Positions 32,473 through 40,437 of a stretch of 40,437 bases of DNA are shown piece by piece; position 1 is the first letter of the stretch; every line of letters begins with the position of its first letter. Where the stretch lies: positions 1-40,437 of the forward strand of contig NZ_JAAWWS010000160.1 in NCBI RefSeq assembly GCF_012272825.1, in the 5' to 3' direction. The position numbers were made by a program, and so were the translations under genes. The notes under the pieces are model-generated. The model ran no database searches. It had not been told where the DNA came from and was given only the letters and a program-made list of their open reading frames with translations. Source of the stretch: Wenzhouxiangella sp. XN79A. Lineage in GTDB: Bacteria > Pseudomonadota > Gammaproteobacteria > Xanthomonadales > Wenzhouxiangellaceae.

Positions 32473-34593
32473 ATGAGCTACCCCGCGCCGGTACGTGAAC
32501 TCAAGCGGCTGCTCAATACCTACCTCGAACCCGAACAGGTTGCCGCCACGCTCTACGCCTTCGAAGTCGGCGAGGAAGCCCACCGCGGCCAGACGCGCAG
32601 GTCGGGCGAGGACTACATCATGCACCCGGTCGCCGTGGCCTCGATCCTGGCCGGGATGCGGATGGACAGCCCGACGATCACCGCGGCGATCCTGCACGAC
32701 ACGGTCGAGGACACCGACCTCACCCTCGACGACCTGAAGCGCGAGTTCGGCGACCAGGTCGCCAAGCTGGTCGACGGCGTCACCAAGCTCGACAAGATGA
32801 AGTTCCGCACCCGGCAGGAGGCCGACGCGGAAAGCTTCCGCAAACTCCTTCTCGCCATGAGTCGAGACCTGCGGGTGATCTTCATCAAGCTGGCCGACCG
32901 GCTGCACAACATGCGCACGATCGAGGCGATGTCGCCGGAATCGCGCCGCCGGATCTCGTCGGAAACCCTCGAGATCTACGTGCCGATCGCCGACCGGCTG
33001 GGCATGCACGGGTTGAAGAGCGAGCTCGAGGACCTGGGCTTCCAGAACCTCTACCCGAACCGCTACCGGATCATCGCGCGCCGGCTGCGCTCGATGACCA
33101 AGTACCGCAAGGAGATCATCGACTCGGTCTCCGAGGCGTTGAAGAAACGCCTGAACGAGGCCGGCATCGCCGCGCGCGTCGAAGGCCGCGAGAAGACGAT
33201 CTACAGCATCTACTCGAAGATGCGCTCGAAATCGCTGAGTTTCGACGAGGTCAACGACCTGTATGCCTTCCGGGTGATCTGCCCGGCCGAATCGCATTGC
33301 TACCAGGCGCTCGGGGTAGTCCACAGCCTGTACAAGCCCCGTCCGGGCAGCTTCAAGGACTACATCGCCCTGCCCAAGGCCAACGGCTACCAGTCGCTGC
33401 ACACGGTGCTGACCTCGCCGTACAACGTGCCGCTGGAAATCCAGATCCGCACCGAGGAGATGGACATGGTGGCCGAGAAGGGCGCCGCCGCGCACTGGCT
33501 GTACAAGGCCACGCCGCCGGACGGCTCGACCGCCGTGCGCGCCCGCGAGTGGCTGCTGAAGCTGGTCGAGACCCAGTCCCGGGCCAAGGAGTCGCTGGAG
33601 TTCATCGACTCGGCCAAGGCCGAGCTGTTCCCGGACGAGGTCTACGTGTTCACCCCCCGGGGCAAGATCATCGATCTGAAGGCGCGGGCCTCGGCGCTGG
33701 ATTTCGCCTACGCCATCCACACCGACGTCGGCAATCGGGCCCGCCGGGCGCTGATCGACCACAAGCCGGCCCCGCTGTCGGCGGTGCTGGAAAACGGCCA
33801 GACGGTGAAGATCGAAACCGACGAAACGGTAGAGCCGAAACCGGAATGGCTGGACCACGTGGTCACCGCCAAGGCCCGCACCGCCATCCGTTCGCACCTG
33901 AAGAACCTCGAGCAGGCCGACTCGGTGGCCATCGGCCATCGACTGCTCGACCAGGCGCTGGCCCGGCGCGACAGCTCGCTGGACAAGATCTCGCAGCGCA
34001 AGCTCGACCGCTATGTGCGCAAGGCCGGGCTGGAGCGGCTCGAGGACCTGCTGATCCGGATCGCCCACGGCGAACTGCTGGCCGCGACCGTGGCCCAGAA
34101 ACTGCTGCCGATCACCCAGCGCCGGAGTGCGGAGAGAACCACCGGCGATGTGTTCACCGTCGGCGGCTCCGAGCGCAACGCGATCGTCTACGCCAACTGC
34201 TGCCACCCGATTCCCGGCGACCGGATCACCGGCTACCTGTCGCCCGGCCGGGGCATCATCGTGCACCGGCACAACTGCCCCAACGTCCCGGCGCTGGAAC
34301 GCGAACACCCCGAGCGCTGCCTGGACGTGGCCTGGGAGCCGCTGACCCGCGGCAGCTACAGCGTCCAGCTGAAGGTCGTCACCGTCAACGGCCCCGGCGT
34401 GCTGGCCTCGGTGTCGACCTCGATCAGTCAGGCCGACGCCAACATCGAGCGCGTCGAGCAGCGCGAAAGCACCGGCGACACCGCCGAGCTGCACTTCCTG
34501 ATCGGCCTGCGCGACCGGACCCAGCTGGCCCGCGTGCTGTCGCGGATGCGGCGCAACCCGAAAGTCTTCCGTGTCCAGCGCGAAATGGGCTGA
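32473..34593 (+). CDS. spoT: Bifunctional (p)ppGpp synthetase/hydrolase SpoT
   Basis: SpoT makes and degrades the alarmone (p)ppGpp. The 706-residue protein has an intact HD hydrolase domain (His51, His75-Asp76 in LHDTVEDTD, Asp142 in KLADRLHNMRTI). The synthetase domain has GREKTIYSIYSKMRSK, FDEVNDLYAFRVIC and FKDYIALPKANGYQSLH. A TGS domain follows from about 389 (DEVYVFTPRGKIIDLKARAS), and a C-terminal ACT domain (VVTVNGPGVLASVSTSISQA). The intact HD site argues for SpoT rather than RelA. The ATG is set by GGGAGA 6 nt upstream. It may be separated from rpoZ transcription by the repeat array. Confidence 0.95.
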   Translation: MSYPAPVRELKRLLNTYLEPEQVAATLYAFEVGEEAHRGQTRRSGEDYIMHPVAVASILAGMRMDSPTITAAILHDTVEDTDLTLDDLKREFGDQVAKLVDGVTKLDKMKFRTRQEADAESFRKLLLAMSRDLRVIFIKLADRLHNMRTIEAMSPESRRRISSETLEIYVPIADRLGMHGLKSELEDLGFQNLYPNRYRIIARRLRSMTKYRKEIIDSVSEALKKRLNEAGIAARVEGREKTIYSIYSKMRSKSLSFDEVNDLYAFRVICPAESHCYQALGVVHSLYKPRPGSFKDYIALPKANGYQSLHTVLTSPYNVPLEIQIRTEEMDMVAEKGAAAHWLYKATPPDGSTAVRAREWLLKLVETQSRAKESLEFIDSAKAELFPDEVYVFTPRGKIIDLKARASALDFAYAIHTDVGNRARRALIDHKPAPLSAVLENGQTVKIETDETVEPKPEWLDHVVTAKARTAIRSHLKNLEQADSVAIGHRLLDQALARRDSSLDKISQRKLDRYVRKAGLERLEDLLIRIAHGELLAATVAQKLLPITQRRSAERTTGDVFTVGGSERNAIVYANCCHPIPGDRITGYLSPGRGIIVHRHNCPNVPALEREHPERCLDVAWEPLTRGSYSVQLKVVTVNGPGVLASVSTSISQADANIERVEQRESTGDTAELHFLIGLRDRTQLARVLSRMRRNPKVFRVQREMG

Positions 34594-35242
34594 CGCCCCG
34601 CAGGGGCTCGCCGACCGCCTGCCGCTGGACGCCATTGCCGAAGCGCTGACCGACCACGGCTGGTGGGTCGGCGACGACGCGCTGCCGCCCGACCTCACCG
34701 CCCGATTGCGCGCCGAACTCGACCGCCTCGAAGACGAAGACCGCCTCCGCCGCGCCGGCATCGGCCGCGAGACCGACTACCAGCTGGCCCGCGACGTCCG
34801 CCGCGACCGGATCCGCTGGCTGAACCGCGAGTCCGCCGTCCAGGCCGAACTGCTCGACTTTGCCGGCGCGCTCAAGGATCGTTTGAACCGCGCCCTGTTC
34901 CTGGGCCTGTTCGAGTTCGAAGGCCACTTCGCCCTGTATCCCGAAGGCGCCTTCTACCGCACCCACTACGACAGCTTCCGCGGCGCGGCCAACCGGCTGG
35001 TCTCGCTGGTGCTGTTCCTGAACCCCGACTGGCAGCCGGACCACGGCGGCGAACTGGTCCTCTACGCCGACGACGAGACCACCGAGCGGGCCCGCATCGC
35101 CCCGCTCGACGGCCGGCTGGTGCTGTTCCTCAGCGAAGAAATCCCGCACGAAGTCCGCCCGACCCACGCACCCCGCAGGAGCGTGGCCGGCTGGTACCGA
35201 CTCAATACCTCGATCGGTGGGCAGATCGACCCGCCGCGGTGA
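34571..35242 (+). CDS. 2-oxoglutarate/Fe(II)-dependent oxygenase
   Basis: The 223-residue protein is a P4H/SM-20-like oxygenase. The iron triad is His132 and Asp134 (THYDSF) and His193 (IPHEVRP), with Arg202 or Arg203 placed to hold 2-oxoglutarate. The strand block VSLVLFLNPDW and GGELVLYADD are typical. Substrates in this family include protein proline residues and small molecules; nothing here identifies one. The GTG start overlaps the spoT 3' end by 23 bp, and no later Met fits, so translation is likely coupled to spoT. Confidence 0.87.
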   Translation: MSSAKWADAPQGLADRLPLDAIAEALTDHGWWVGDDALPPDLTARLRAELDRLEDEDRLRRAGIGRETDYQLARDVRRDRIRWLNRESAVQAELLDFAGALKDRLNRALFLGLFEFEGHFALYPEGAFYRTHYDSFRGAANRLVSLVLFLNPDWQPDHGGELVLYADDETTERARIAPLDGRLVLFLSEEIPHEVRPTHAPRRSVAGWYRLNTSIGGQIDPPR

Positions 35243-35286
35243 GCCGGCAAGCACGGCGACGATCTGAACTCGACCGCAACCATTAT

Positions 35287-35310
35287 TTCCATTATTCTGG
35301 AATTATGGAA
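35287..35310 (+). promoter_or_regulatory. Candidate ArsR operator overlapping the arsR start
   Basis: A 24-bp imperfect palindrome (TTCCATTATTCT / GGAATTATGGAA, 10 of 12 positions) lies in an unusually AT-rich patch and includes the arsR ATG. Placement at the start fits autorepression by an ArsR-family protein. Confidence 0.6.
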
Positions 35311-35667
35311 TTCGAAGACGCAACCCGCGCACTGGCCGGGCTGGCCCAGCCGACCCGGCTGCGGCTGTTCCGACGCCTGATCGCTGCCGGGTCGGCCGGA
35401 CAGGCCGCTGGTGAGCTGGCAGCGGCGCTCGGCGTGCCCAACAACACCCTTTCATCGCACCTGGCGTGCCTGAAGAACGCCGGACTGATCGGGTCTCGGC
35501 GCGACGGGCGGTCGATCATCTACAGCGTCGAGATCGACGCGGTCCGCGCGCTGCTCGGCTTTCTGGTCGACGATTGCTGCGGAGGGCGCCCCGAGTTGTG
35601 CGCCGGCCTCGTCGAATCGAAGGTCGAATCGGTGCCAATGCAGCCGAACAACGAGCAACGGTCATGA
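35305..35667 (+). CDS. arsR: ArsR-family metalloregulator
   Basis: The 120-residue product is a winged-helix ArsR/SmtB repressor ([20 protein letters not shown], the recognition region [20 protein letters not shown], wing [13 protein letters not shown]). The C-terminal cysteines Cys91-Cys92 and Cys99 ([11 protein letters not shown]) resemble C-terminal As(III) sites of some ArsR proteins rather than the classical ELCVCDL site. It should repress the operon until arsenite or antimonite binds. The ATG lies within a palindrome, and no ribosome site precedes it, suggesting a leaderless or short-leader mRNA. It overlaps arsC by ATGA. Confidence 0.92.
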   Translation: MEFEDATRALAGLAQPTRLRLFRRLIAAGSAGQAAGELAAALGVPNNTLSSHLACLKNAGLIGSRRDGRSIIYSVEIDAVRALLGFLVDDCCGGRPELCAGLVESKVESVPMQPNNEQRS

Positions 35668-36092
35668 GCGAACCCACTTCGCCCCGCACCGTACTGGTGA
35701 TCTGCACCGGCAACTCCTGCCGATCGATCATCGCCGAAGCCCTGATCAACGCCTTACCCTGCGGGCGCTATCGCGCCGTCAGCGCCGGCAGCGCGCCGAC
35801 CGGCACCGTGCACCCGGGCGCACTGGCGGTGCTGAAACGCCGCGGCATCGACCCGGGCCGGCCGCGCAGCCAGTCCTGGAAGGACTTCATCACCCGCCAC
35901 TTCGACGTGGTCGTGACCGTCTGCGACCGCGCCGCGGGCGAGGCCTGCCCGGTGGCGGTCGGCGATTCGCGGGTGCTGCACTGGAGCCTTCCCGACCCTG
36001 CAGCCGTGCACGGCACCCACGACGAGATCGAGCAGGCCTTCGACGCCGTGTTCGACCGCTTGAAGCAACACATCGACGAGGACCTTCAATGA
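35664..36092 (+). CDS. arsC: Arsenate reductase, LMW-phosphatase type
   Basis: The 142-residue enzyme reduces arsenate to arsenite. It has the CX5R phosphatase loop CTGNSCRS with nucleophile Cys14 and Arg20, plus the redox pair Cys87 and Cys95 ([12 protein letters not shown]) of the thioredoxin-linked S. aureus-type class. Asp in WSLPDPA is the likely general acid. It overlaps arsR (ATGA) at the start and acr3 (ATGA) at the end, so the three form a tight translationally coupled unit. Confidence 0.93.
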   Translation: MSEPTSPRTVLVICTGNSCRSIIAEALINALPCGRYRAVSAGSAPTGTVHPGALAVLKRRGIDPGRPRSQSWKDFITRHFDVVVTVCDRAAGEACPVAVGDSRVLHWSLPDPAAVHGTHDEIEQAFDAVFDRLKQHIDEDLQ

Positions 36093-37138
36093 GCGCTGAC
36101 CGCGTGGATCCCCAAAGCGCCATGACGGCGTTCGAGCGCTACCTTTCGCTGTGGATCGCCGGCGGAATCGTGACCGGCGTGGCGCTCGGCGCGTTGCTGC
36201 CGGGCCTGTTCGAAAGCCTGGCCGGCATCGAGTACGGCCAGGTCAATCTGCTGGTCGCGGTGTTCATCTGGCTGATGATCTACCCGATGATGGTCAACGT
36301 CGACTTCAAGGCCATCGGCAACATCGGCCGGGCGCCCAAGGGCCTGTGCATCACGCTGGTCGTCAACTGGCTGATCAAGCCGTTCACCATGGCCGCGCTG
36401 GCCGTACTGTTCTTCGAGCACCTGTTCGCCGGCTGGGTCGATCCGCAATCCGCGCAGGAGTACATCGCCGGCATGATCCTGCTGGGCGTGGCACCTTGCA
36501 CGGCAATGGTGTTCGTGTGGAGCCAGCTGGTCCGCGGCGACCCCAACTACACGCTGGTCCAGGTGTCGGTCAACGACATCATCATGGTCTTCGCCTTCGC
36601 GCCGCTCGCCGCCTGGCTGCTGGGCGTCACCGAGATCATCGTGCCCTGGGAAACCTTGCTGCTGTCGGTGATCCTCTATGTGGTGCTGCCGCTGGTCGCC
36701 GGCAGCCTTACCCGCACCGCCCTGGGCAGCGGCGACCCGGCCCGCATCCGGGCCTTCACCGCCCGCATCCGCCCCCTGTCCACCATCGGCCTGCTGGCCA
36801 CCGTGGTGCTGCTGTTCGCGCTGCAGGCGCCGAGACTGCTGGCCGATCCGTTGATCATCGGCCTGATTGCCGTTCCACTGCTGATCCAGAGTTACGCCAT
36901 CTTCGCGCTGGCGTTCGGCTGGGCGTGGTTGTGGAAAGTGCCGTTCGAAACCGCCGCGCCCGCAGCGCTGATCGGCACGTCGAACTTCTTCGAACTGGCC
37001 GTGGCGGTGGCCATCGGGCTGTTCGGCCTGAACTCCGGCGCCGCGTTGGCCACAGTGGTCGGCGTGCTGGTCGAAGTCCCGGTCATGCTGTCGCTGGTCG
37101 CCCTCGCGCGTCGGCTGCAGCCGCACTTCGAGCGCTGA
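36089..37138 (+). CDS. acr3: Arsenite efflux permease Acr3
   Basis: Acr3 pumps arsenite out of the cell, driven by the proton gradient. The 349-residue protein has about ten hydrophobic helices. It carries the family cysteine Cys137 in [28 protein letters not shown], and the late [18 protein letters not shown] motif with its conserved Glu. It overlaps arsC by ATGA and closes the arsR-arsC-acr3 operon. The following 37139-37357 holds no feature I can name. Confidence 0.95.
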   Translation: MSADRVDPQSAMTAFERYLSLWIAGGIVTGVALGALLPGLFESLAGIEYGQVNLLVAVFIWLMIYPMMVNVDFKAIGNIGRAPKGLCITLVVNWLIKPFTMAALAVLFFEHLFAGWVDPQSAQEYIAGMILLGVAPCTAMVFVWSQLVRGDPNYTLVQVSVNDIIMVFAFAPLAAWLLGVTEIIVPWETLLLSVILYVVLPLVAGSLTRTALGSGDPARIRAFTARIRPLSTIGLLATVVLLFALQAPRLLADPLIIGLIAVPLLIQSYAIFALAFGWAWLWKVPFETAAPAALIGTSNFFELAVAVAIGLFGLNSGAALATVVGVLVEVPVMLSLVALARRLQPHFER

Positions 37139-37357
37139 GACCACGATTCAGCCGCAAGACCAACGACCGCGTCGTTTCTGCACTGCTCCTTGTCCCGATC
37201 CGCGGGCTGAGCCACCAGCCACGCCGGAGTCCTTGGAGTCGGCGCAGTTCGCTGCTGGATCGCGACCTGAACGAGATACTCGAATACCGACACCCCACAA
37301 CGACTCGCTTGCCGGTATCGTCGCCGCTACCGCTGGCCTGAACAGCCGACCTCACTA

Positions 37358-37915
37358 ATGAAGAATTTTGCCCGATTTCTCCTCCGGGCCTTTGGCTGGA
37401 CCCTGACCCAAGCCGATCCCGGCACCCGCCGCTACGTGCTGGTCTTCGCGCCGCACACCAGCAACTGGGACTTCGTGGTCGGCCTGCTGGCGGCCTGGGC
37501 GCTGGGGCTGAAGGCGCACTGGATGGGCAAGCACAGCCTGTTCCGGGGTCCGCTGGGGCCGGTCTTCCGGTGGTGGGGCGGCATTCCGGTCGATCGCAGT
37601 CGGCGAGGCGAGTTGAGCCGGCAGATGGCCGCGCGCTTCGCGGCCGCGGAGCATTTCGTCCTCGGCATCGCGCCGGAAGGCACCCGGAGCTTCTCCGATC
37701 ACTGGAAATCGGGCTTCTGGCACATCGCCCGGGCCGCCGGCGTGCCCGTGGTCATGGCCTACATCGACTATCCGCGCAAGCAGGTCGGCATGGGCGCGTC
37801 CTTCGTGCCCGGCGACGACCTCGAGGCCGACTTCGTGCGGATCCGGGCGTTCTACGCCGACAAGCGCGGCCGGTTTCCCGACAAGGAAAGCACGATCCGG
37901 CCGCGGGCGCGCTGA
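37358..37915 (+). CDS. PlsC-like acyltransferase family protein
   Basis: The 185-residue protein has the acyltransferase motif I as HTSNWDF (HX4D) and the EGTRSFSD motif III, with a basic helix (HWMGKHSLFRGPLGPVFRWW) between. Members transfer acyl groups in phospholipid or related lipid synthesis. Substrate is not evident. It is shorter than typical 1-acylglycerol-3-phosphate acyltransferases and has no clear N-terminal membrane segment. No clear ribosome site is visible. It converges on the membrane-protein gene. Confidence 0.85.
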   Translation: MKNFARFLLRAFGWTLTQADPGTRRYVLVFAPHTSNWDFVVGLLAAWALGLKAHWMGKHSLFRGPLGPVFRWWGGIPVDRSRRGELSRQMAARFAAAEHFVLGIAPEGTRSFSDHWKSGFWHIARAAGVPVVMAYIDYPRKQVGMGASFVPGDDLEADFVRIRAFYADKRGRFPDKESTIRPRAR

Positions 37916-37946
37916 GTTCGCGGTAACGCCTGGCCCTCGAAGCCCG

Positions 37947-38390
37947 TCAGAAGACTTCCAGCAGCACCCCGTAGAACAGGACCAGAAACCCGCCGATCTC
38001 GGCGGCGATCAGCGTCCACATGAAGATCGAGATCGCCGAACCGGGCACCGTGCGGTTCCCGAGCCTGAACGGGCATTTCAACTGATTGTCCGTGTCCTGC
38101 AGCAACCCGTGGACCACGTAGGTCAGGATCGATGCTGCGAAATACAGGACGAGCGCAGCAACAGCGGCCAGCTCCACGGCCACGGGCAGCCGGCTGATCT
38201 CGACAAAGGTCAGCAACAGAATGCAGGCGAACGCGTAGAGCAACGAGGCACGGTGGCCGATGTCGATGTAGGGATGGGCCGTGGCGCTATCGGACGCAGC
38301 GATCTGGCGGTACTTGATCACGCCGGTGATCAGCCCGGTCAGAAAGAACACCCCGGCCGAAACGACCGTCAACTTGGCGGCAGCGTCCAT
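37947..38390 (-). CDS. Four-helix integral membrane protein, unknown
   Basis: The 147-residue product is mostly hydrophobic, with helices at about 8-27, 47-65, 70-92 and 118-145. I recognise no family. A His/Tyr-containing loop (ATAHPYIDIGHRASLLYA) precedes helix 2, and HGLLQDTDNQLKCPF follows helix 3. These could bind metal or heme but this is only a guess. AAGGGG lies about 9 nt before the ATG. It stands alone between the acyltransferase and the truncated TPR gene. Confidence 0.75.
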   Translation of the reverse strand: MDAAAKLTVVSAGVFFLTGLITGVIKYRQIAASDSATAHPYIDIGHRASLLYAFACILLLTFVEISRLPVAVELAAVAALVLYFAASILTYVVHGLLQDTDNQLKCPFRLGNRTVPGSAISIFMWTLIAAEIGGFLVLFYGVLLEVF

Positions 38391-38515
38391 GGCTCGTACC
38401 CCTTCACGTTCGGAGCATCGTAGCGGAACGAGCGCATCGGCAGATCAGGCGCTGTTCGGTGGGCGTTGTCCGGTGGCGTTGCCCGGTGGGTGTCCGCGCT
38501 CTCCGCAGTCCCCGG

Positions 38516-39275
38516 TCAGCCGCAAGCGAACGGAATCGGCGTGGGCTCCCGAATCTCGATCCGCTCGCGCTCGAGCAAGCGGACCATGCTGGGAAACTGT
38601 CGCGCATCGAACTGGGGATACAGCAGGTAGTTCAGCAGGCCGTGGGTGCCGTTCTCGATCTCGGCCTGCCGGAGCGCGGCGGCGGCTTCTTCAGTGCGGG
38701 ACAGCGTGCCCAGGACGAACCAGTTGTTCTGCGCTTCCGCATCCTCTTCGAACAGGGCGACCGCATCGTGGACCCGTCCTTCGGCGCAGGCCTGCCGAAT
38801 CTGCAGCACGAGTTTCCCTTGAGGCGGCAGATCCATCAGCAGCAATCGGTCATGAAACGCTCGCGCCTCGGCAACCCGGCCGGCCCACAGGAGCGCACGG
38901 TGGATCTGGTACTGGACGAAGACGGCGTCCGGCCAGCGCGTCGCGAGCCGGTAGGCGTGATCGATCCATCCTTGGGGCGCCTGGGTGCGATAGGCCTGCA
39001 CGAGGTAATGGATCGCCACCACGCGATCGTTGAGCGAACGCTCGCGAAAGACCGCCAGCGCCTGCTCATGCAAGGCGTCATCGCCGACCATGTAGGCGAG
39101 TTCCAGGGCCTGCAGCCACGCTTGAAAATCGCCGGGTCGTTCGCCAACGTAGCGCCGGAACAGAGACACAGCTTCGCTCAGTCGAAGCTGTTCGCGCGCT
39201 TCGACCGCGCGGTAGAGGATGGCGTCGAGCGGGTCAGGGGCCGTTTCGATCGCTGCCTCGATCCGCTCAGCGAAG
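38516..39275 (-). pseudogene. 5'-truncated TPR-like gene cut by an IS3-family element
   Basis: About 253 codons remain in frame up to the IS boundary at 39276. The reading frame continues into the IS, where an ATG at 39331 would add about 18 foreign residues. The remaining protein has helical, TPR-like repeats (AVSLFRRYVGERPGDFQAWL, WIDHAYRLATRWPDAVFVQY, VAEARAFHDRLLLMD) and ends EPTPIPFACG. I recall similar C-terminal tails in winged-helix/TPR (CadC-like) regulators, so the lost part may have been a DNA-binding domain; this is inference. The original start is gone, so function is doubtful. Confidence 0.7.
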
Positions 39276-39293
39276 TGAATCGCCCCGGCTTCT

Positions 39294-40169
39294 CTAGACA
39301 CTCTTGAGCCGTTTTTTTGCTGCCTTCTCATACTCTACCGGCGACAGCCCGTCATTGGAACCGTGCCGCCGCCGGCGGTTGTAGAACAGCTCGATATAGT
39401 CGAACACGTCCGCTCGAGCTTCATCCCGCGTCGCGTAGATGCGCCGCTTGATCCTTTCTCGCTTCAGTAGCTGGAAGAAGCTCTCGGCAACCGCATTGTC
39501 ATGGCAGTTTCCGCGACGGCTCATCGAGCATTCGAGCTTGTGGTCGTCGATGAACTTCTGCCACTCATGCCCGGTGTACTGGCTGCCCTGATCCGAGTGA
39601 ACGAGCAAGCCCGGCTCGTGCTTGCGCTTCCAGACCGCCATGACCAGCGCCTTGAGCACCAGGTCCGCCTGCATCCTCGACTGCATCGACCAGCCGACGA
39701 CCTGGCGGGAGAACAGATCGAGCACCACGGCCAGGTACAGCCAGCCCTCGTAGGTCCGGATCATCGTGATGTCCGTGACCCAGGCGCGATTGGGTTGGTC
39801 TGGATCGAACTGACGGTCAAGCAGGTTCTCCGCTACCACCGCCGGCTTTCCGCCGTTGTAGCTGCGACGCTTCCGGTAGCCCACTTCGGCCCGGAGGCCT
39901 GCCGCGCGCATCAGCCGGTAGACCCGATGCTTGCCGATCTCTTCACCCAGGTCCCTCAGGTCGTCATGGATCTTTCGATACCCGTACACCGCGCCACTCT
40001 CCAGCCAGGACTGCTTGATCAGGCCGGTCTGGCGCTGATCTTCCTTAAAACGCTGCGAGCACGGCGCCTTCAGCCAGGCGTAGAAGCCGCTGGGATGCAC
40101 CTCGAGCACCCGGCACATCGTGCGCACCCGGAACTCCTTGCGGTGGGCCTGAATGAACCCGTACTTCAC
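39294..40169 (-). CDS. IS3-family transposase OrfB (DDE)
   Basis: The 291-residue protein has an HTH_21-type N-terminus (RVRTMCRVLEVHPSGFYAWL, YGYRKIHDDLRDLG) and an rve integrase core. The DDE residues can be placed at Asp in WVTDITMIRTYEGWLYLAVV, Asp in VHSDQGSQYTG, and Glu in NAVAESFFQLLKRE. It begins with GTG overlapping the orfA stop (GTGA); the usual active product is an OrfAB fusion by -1 frameshifting. Both ends of the protein look intact. Confidence 0.95.
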   Translation of the reverse strand: MKYGFIQAHRKEFRVRTMCRVLEVHPSGFYAWLKAPCSQRFKEDQRQTGLIKQSWLESGAVYGYRKIHDDLRDLGEEIGKHRVYRLMRAAGLRAEVGYRKRRSYNGGKPAVVAENLLDRQFDPDQPNRAWVTDITMIRTYEGWLYLAVVLDLFSRQVVGWSMQSRMQADLVLKALVMAVWKRKHEPGLLVHSDQGSQYTGHEWQKFIDDHKLECSMSRRGNCHDNAVAESFFQLLKRERIKRRIYATRDEARADVFDYIELFYNRRRRHGSNDGLSPVEYEKAAKKRLKSV

Positions 40170-40437
40170 CCGGACTCCTTGGCGAAGTACGTTGCGGCCT
40201 TTTTTAGAATGTCGCGCTCCTCCTCGACGCGCTTCAACTCGGCCTTGAGACGCTGCAGCTCGCGCTGCGCCTCATCGTGCTCCAGGCTGGCCCGGTCCTT
40301 CGATCCGAACTTCTTGATCCAGGCGTAGAGACTGTGCGTGGTGATCCCCAGTCGTCCCGCAACCTCGCCGACCGAATGACCCCGGTCCGTGACCTGCCGA
40401 ACCGCTTCGATCTTGAACTCTTCCGTGTACCGCTTTC
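40166..40437 (-). CDS. IS3-family transposase OrfA, 5' end off window
   Basis: About 90 codons read KRYTEEFKIEAVRQVTDRGH at the N-terminal side, then a helix-turn-helix (VGEVAGRLGITTHSLYAWIK) and a leucine-zipper-like region (LQRLKAELKRVEEERDILKK). It ends AATYFAKESG. Only the first one to three residues seem to be missing at the window edge. It is too short to be functional alone without OrfB; a slippery run sits near its 3' end. Confidence 0.93.
   Translation of the reverse strand, partial: KRYTEEFKIEAVRQVTDRGHSVGEVAGRLGITTHSLYAWIKKFGSKDRASLEHDEAQRELQRLKAELKRVEEERDILKKAATYFAKESG
40199..40205 (-). other. Candidate -1 frameshift site between orfA and orfB
   Basis: On the coding strand AAAAAAG occurs in CTAAAAAAGG about 30 bp before the orfA stop, the usual type and place for the programmed shift that makes the OrfAB transposase in IS3-family elements. 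Confidence 0.7.

Larger units (their letters stand above)
39276..40437 (-). mobile_element. IS3-family insertion sequence, right part (incomplete)
   Basis: The element contains orfB and most of orfA, read leftward, and runs off the window. The inner end begins TGAATCGCCCCGGCTTCTC at 39276, resembling IS3-group ends as I remember them. The matching terminal repeat and the target-site duplication on the other side are outside, so exact limits are unproven. It interrupts the TPR-like gene. Confidence 0.85.

Noticed and set aside
37139-37357. Gene or attachment site between acr3 and the acyltransferase
   Set aside because: No frame with good codon use, no tRNA and no clear repeat were found in these 219 bp.

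Overview
The window looks like a chromosomal segment of a high-GC gammaproteobacterium. Gene content (AmpG, Fis-PurH, SpoT with an intact HD domain, a TonB receptor with a Xanthomonadales-like plug, many signal-peptide proteins, a C-terminal DGFEF tail) suggests something near Xanthomonadales/Wenzhouxiangella. That placement is inference from protein style, not a database match. Nearly all genes use GC-rich third positions. No tRNA, rRNA or CRISPR array was recognised.

Layout. 1-835: non-coding DNA with two copies of a hairpin-bearing element about 365 bp apart. 836-3114: aceK coupled by an ATGA overlap to an unusual XRE-HTH/DUF805 membrane protein. 3277-7688: leftward genes including a 790-residue chimera (winged helix, membrane helix, PEGA-like region, formylglycine-enzyme-like domain, alpha/beta hydrolase), an NTF2-like secreted protein and a methyltransferase. 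7831-10068: katG encoding an exported catalase-peroxidase, with a strong terminator. 10282-12517: nudC, a coiled-coil protein and a secreted His-rich metal-binder. 12518-13414: non-coding DNA dense in dyads, including a nested 161-bp palindrome. 13415-17823: BON-MscS channel, GNAT acetyltransferase coupled to ampG, and xthA. 17908-22012: pyrE, a DUF4124 protein, a zinc-ribbon/DUF3426 protein, fis and purH. 22035-26868: two coupled secreted proteins facing a TonB-dependent receptor. 26870-29368: rph-rdgB-hemW. 29572-34593: yicC-gmk-rpoZ-spoT, with a 210-bp tandem array of about 0.8 kb between rpoZ and spoT. 34571-37138: a 2OG-Fe(II) oxygenase, then a compact arsenic operon (arsR-arsC-acr3). 37358-38390: an acyltransferase and a membrane protein. 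38516-end: a TPR-type gene whose 5' end is cut off by an IS3-family element that runs out of the window.

The genes are mostly housekeeping: nucleotide synthesis and surveillance (pyrE, purH, gmk, rdgB, nudC), stringent response (rpoZ, spoT), RNA processing (rph, yicC), DNA repair (xthA), cell-wall recycling (ampG) and stress defence (katG, mscS, ars). The most unusual items are the one-component regulator/enzyme chimera at 4048-6420, the membrane HTH protein coupled to aceK, the nested palindrome at 12850-13010, the rpoZ-spoT repeat array, and the duplicated hairpin element at the left edge, whose two copies differ by a compensatory base-pair change.
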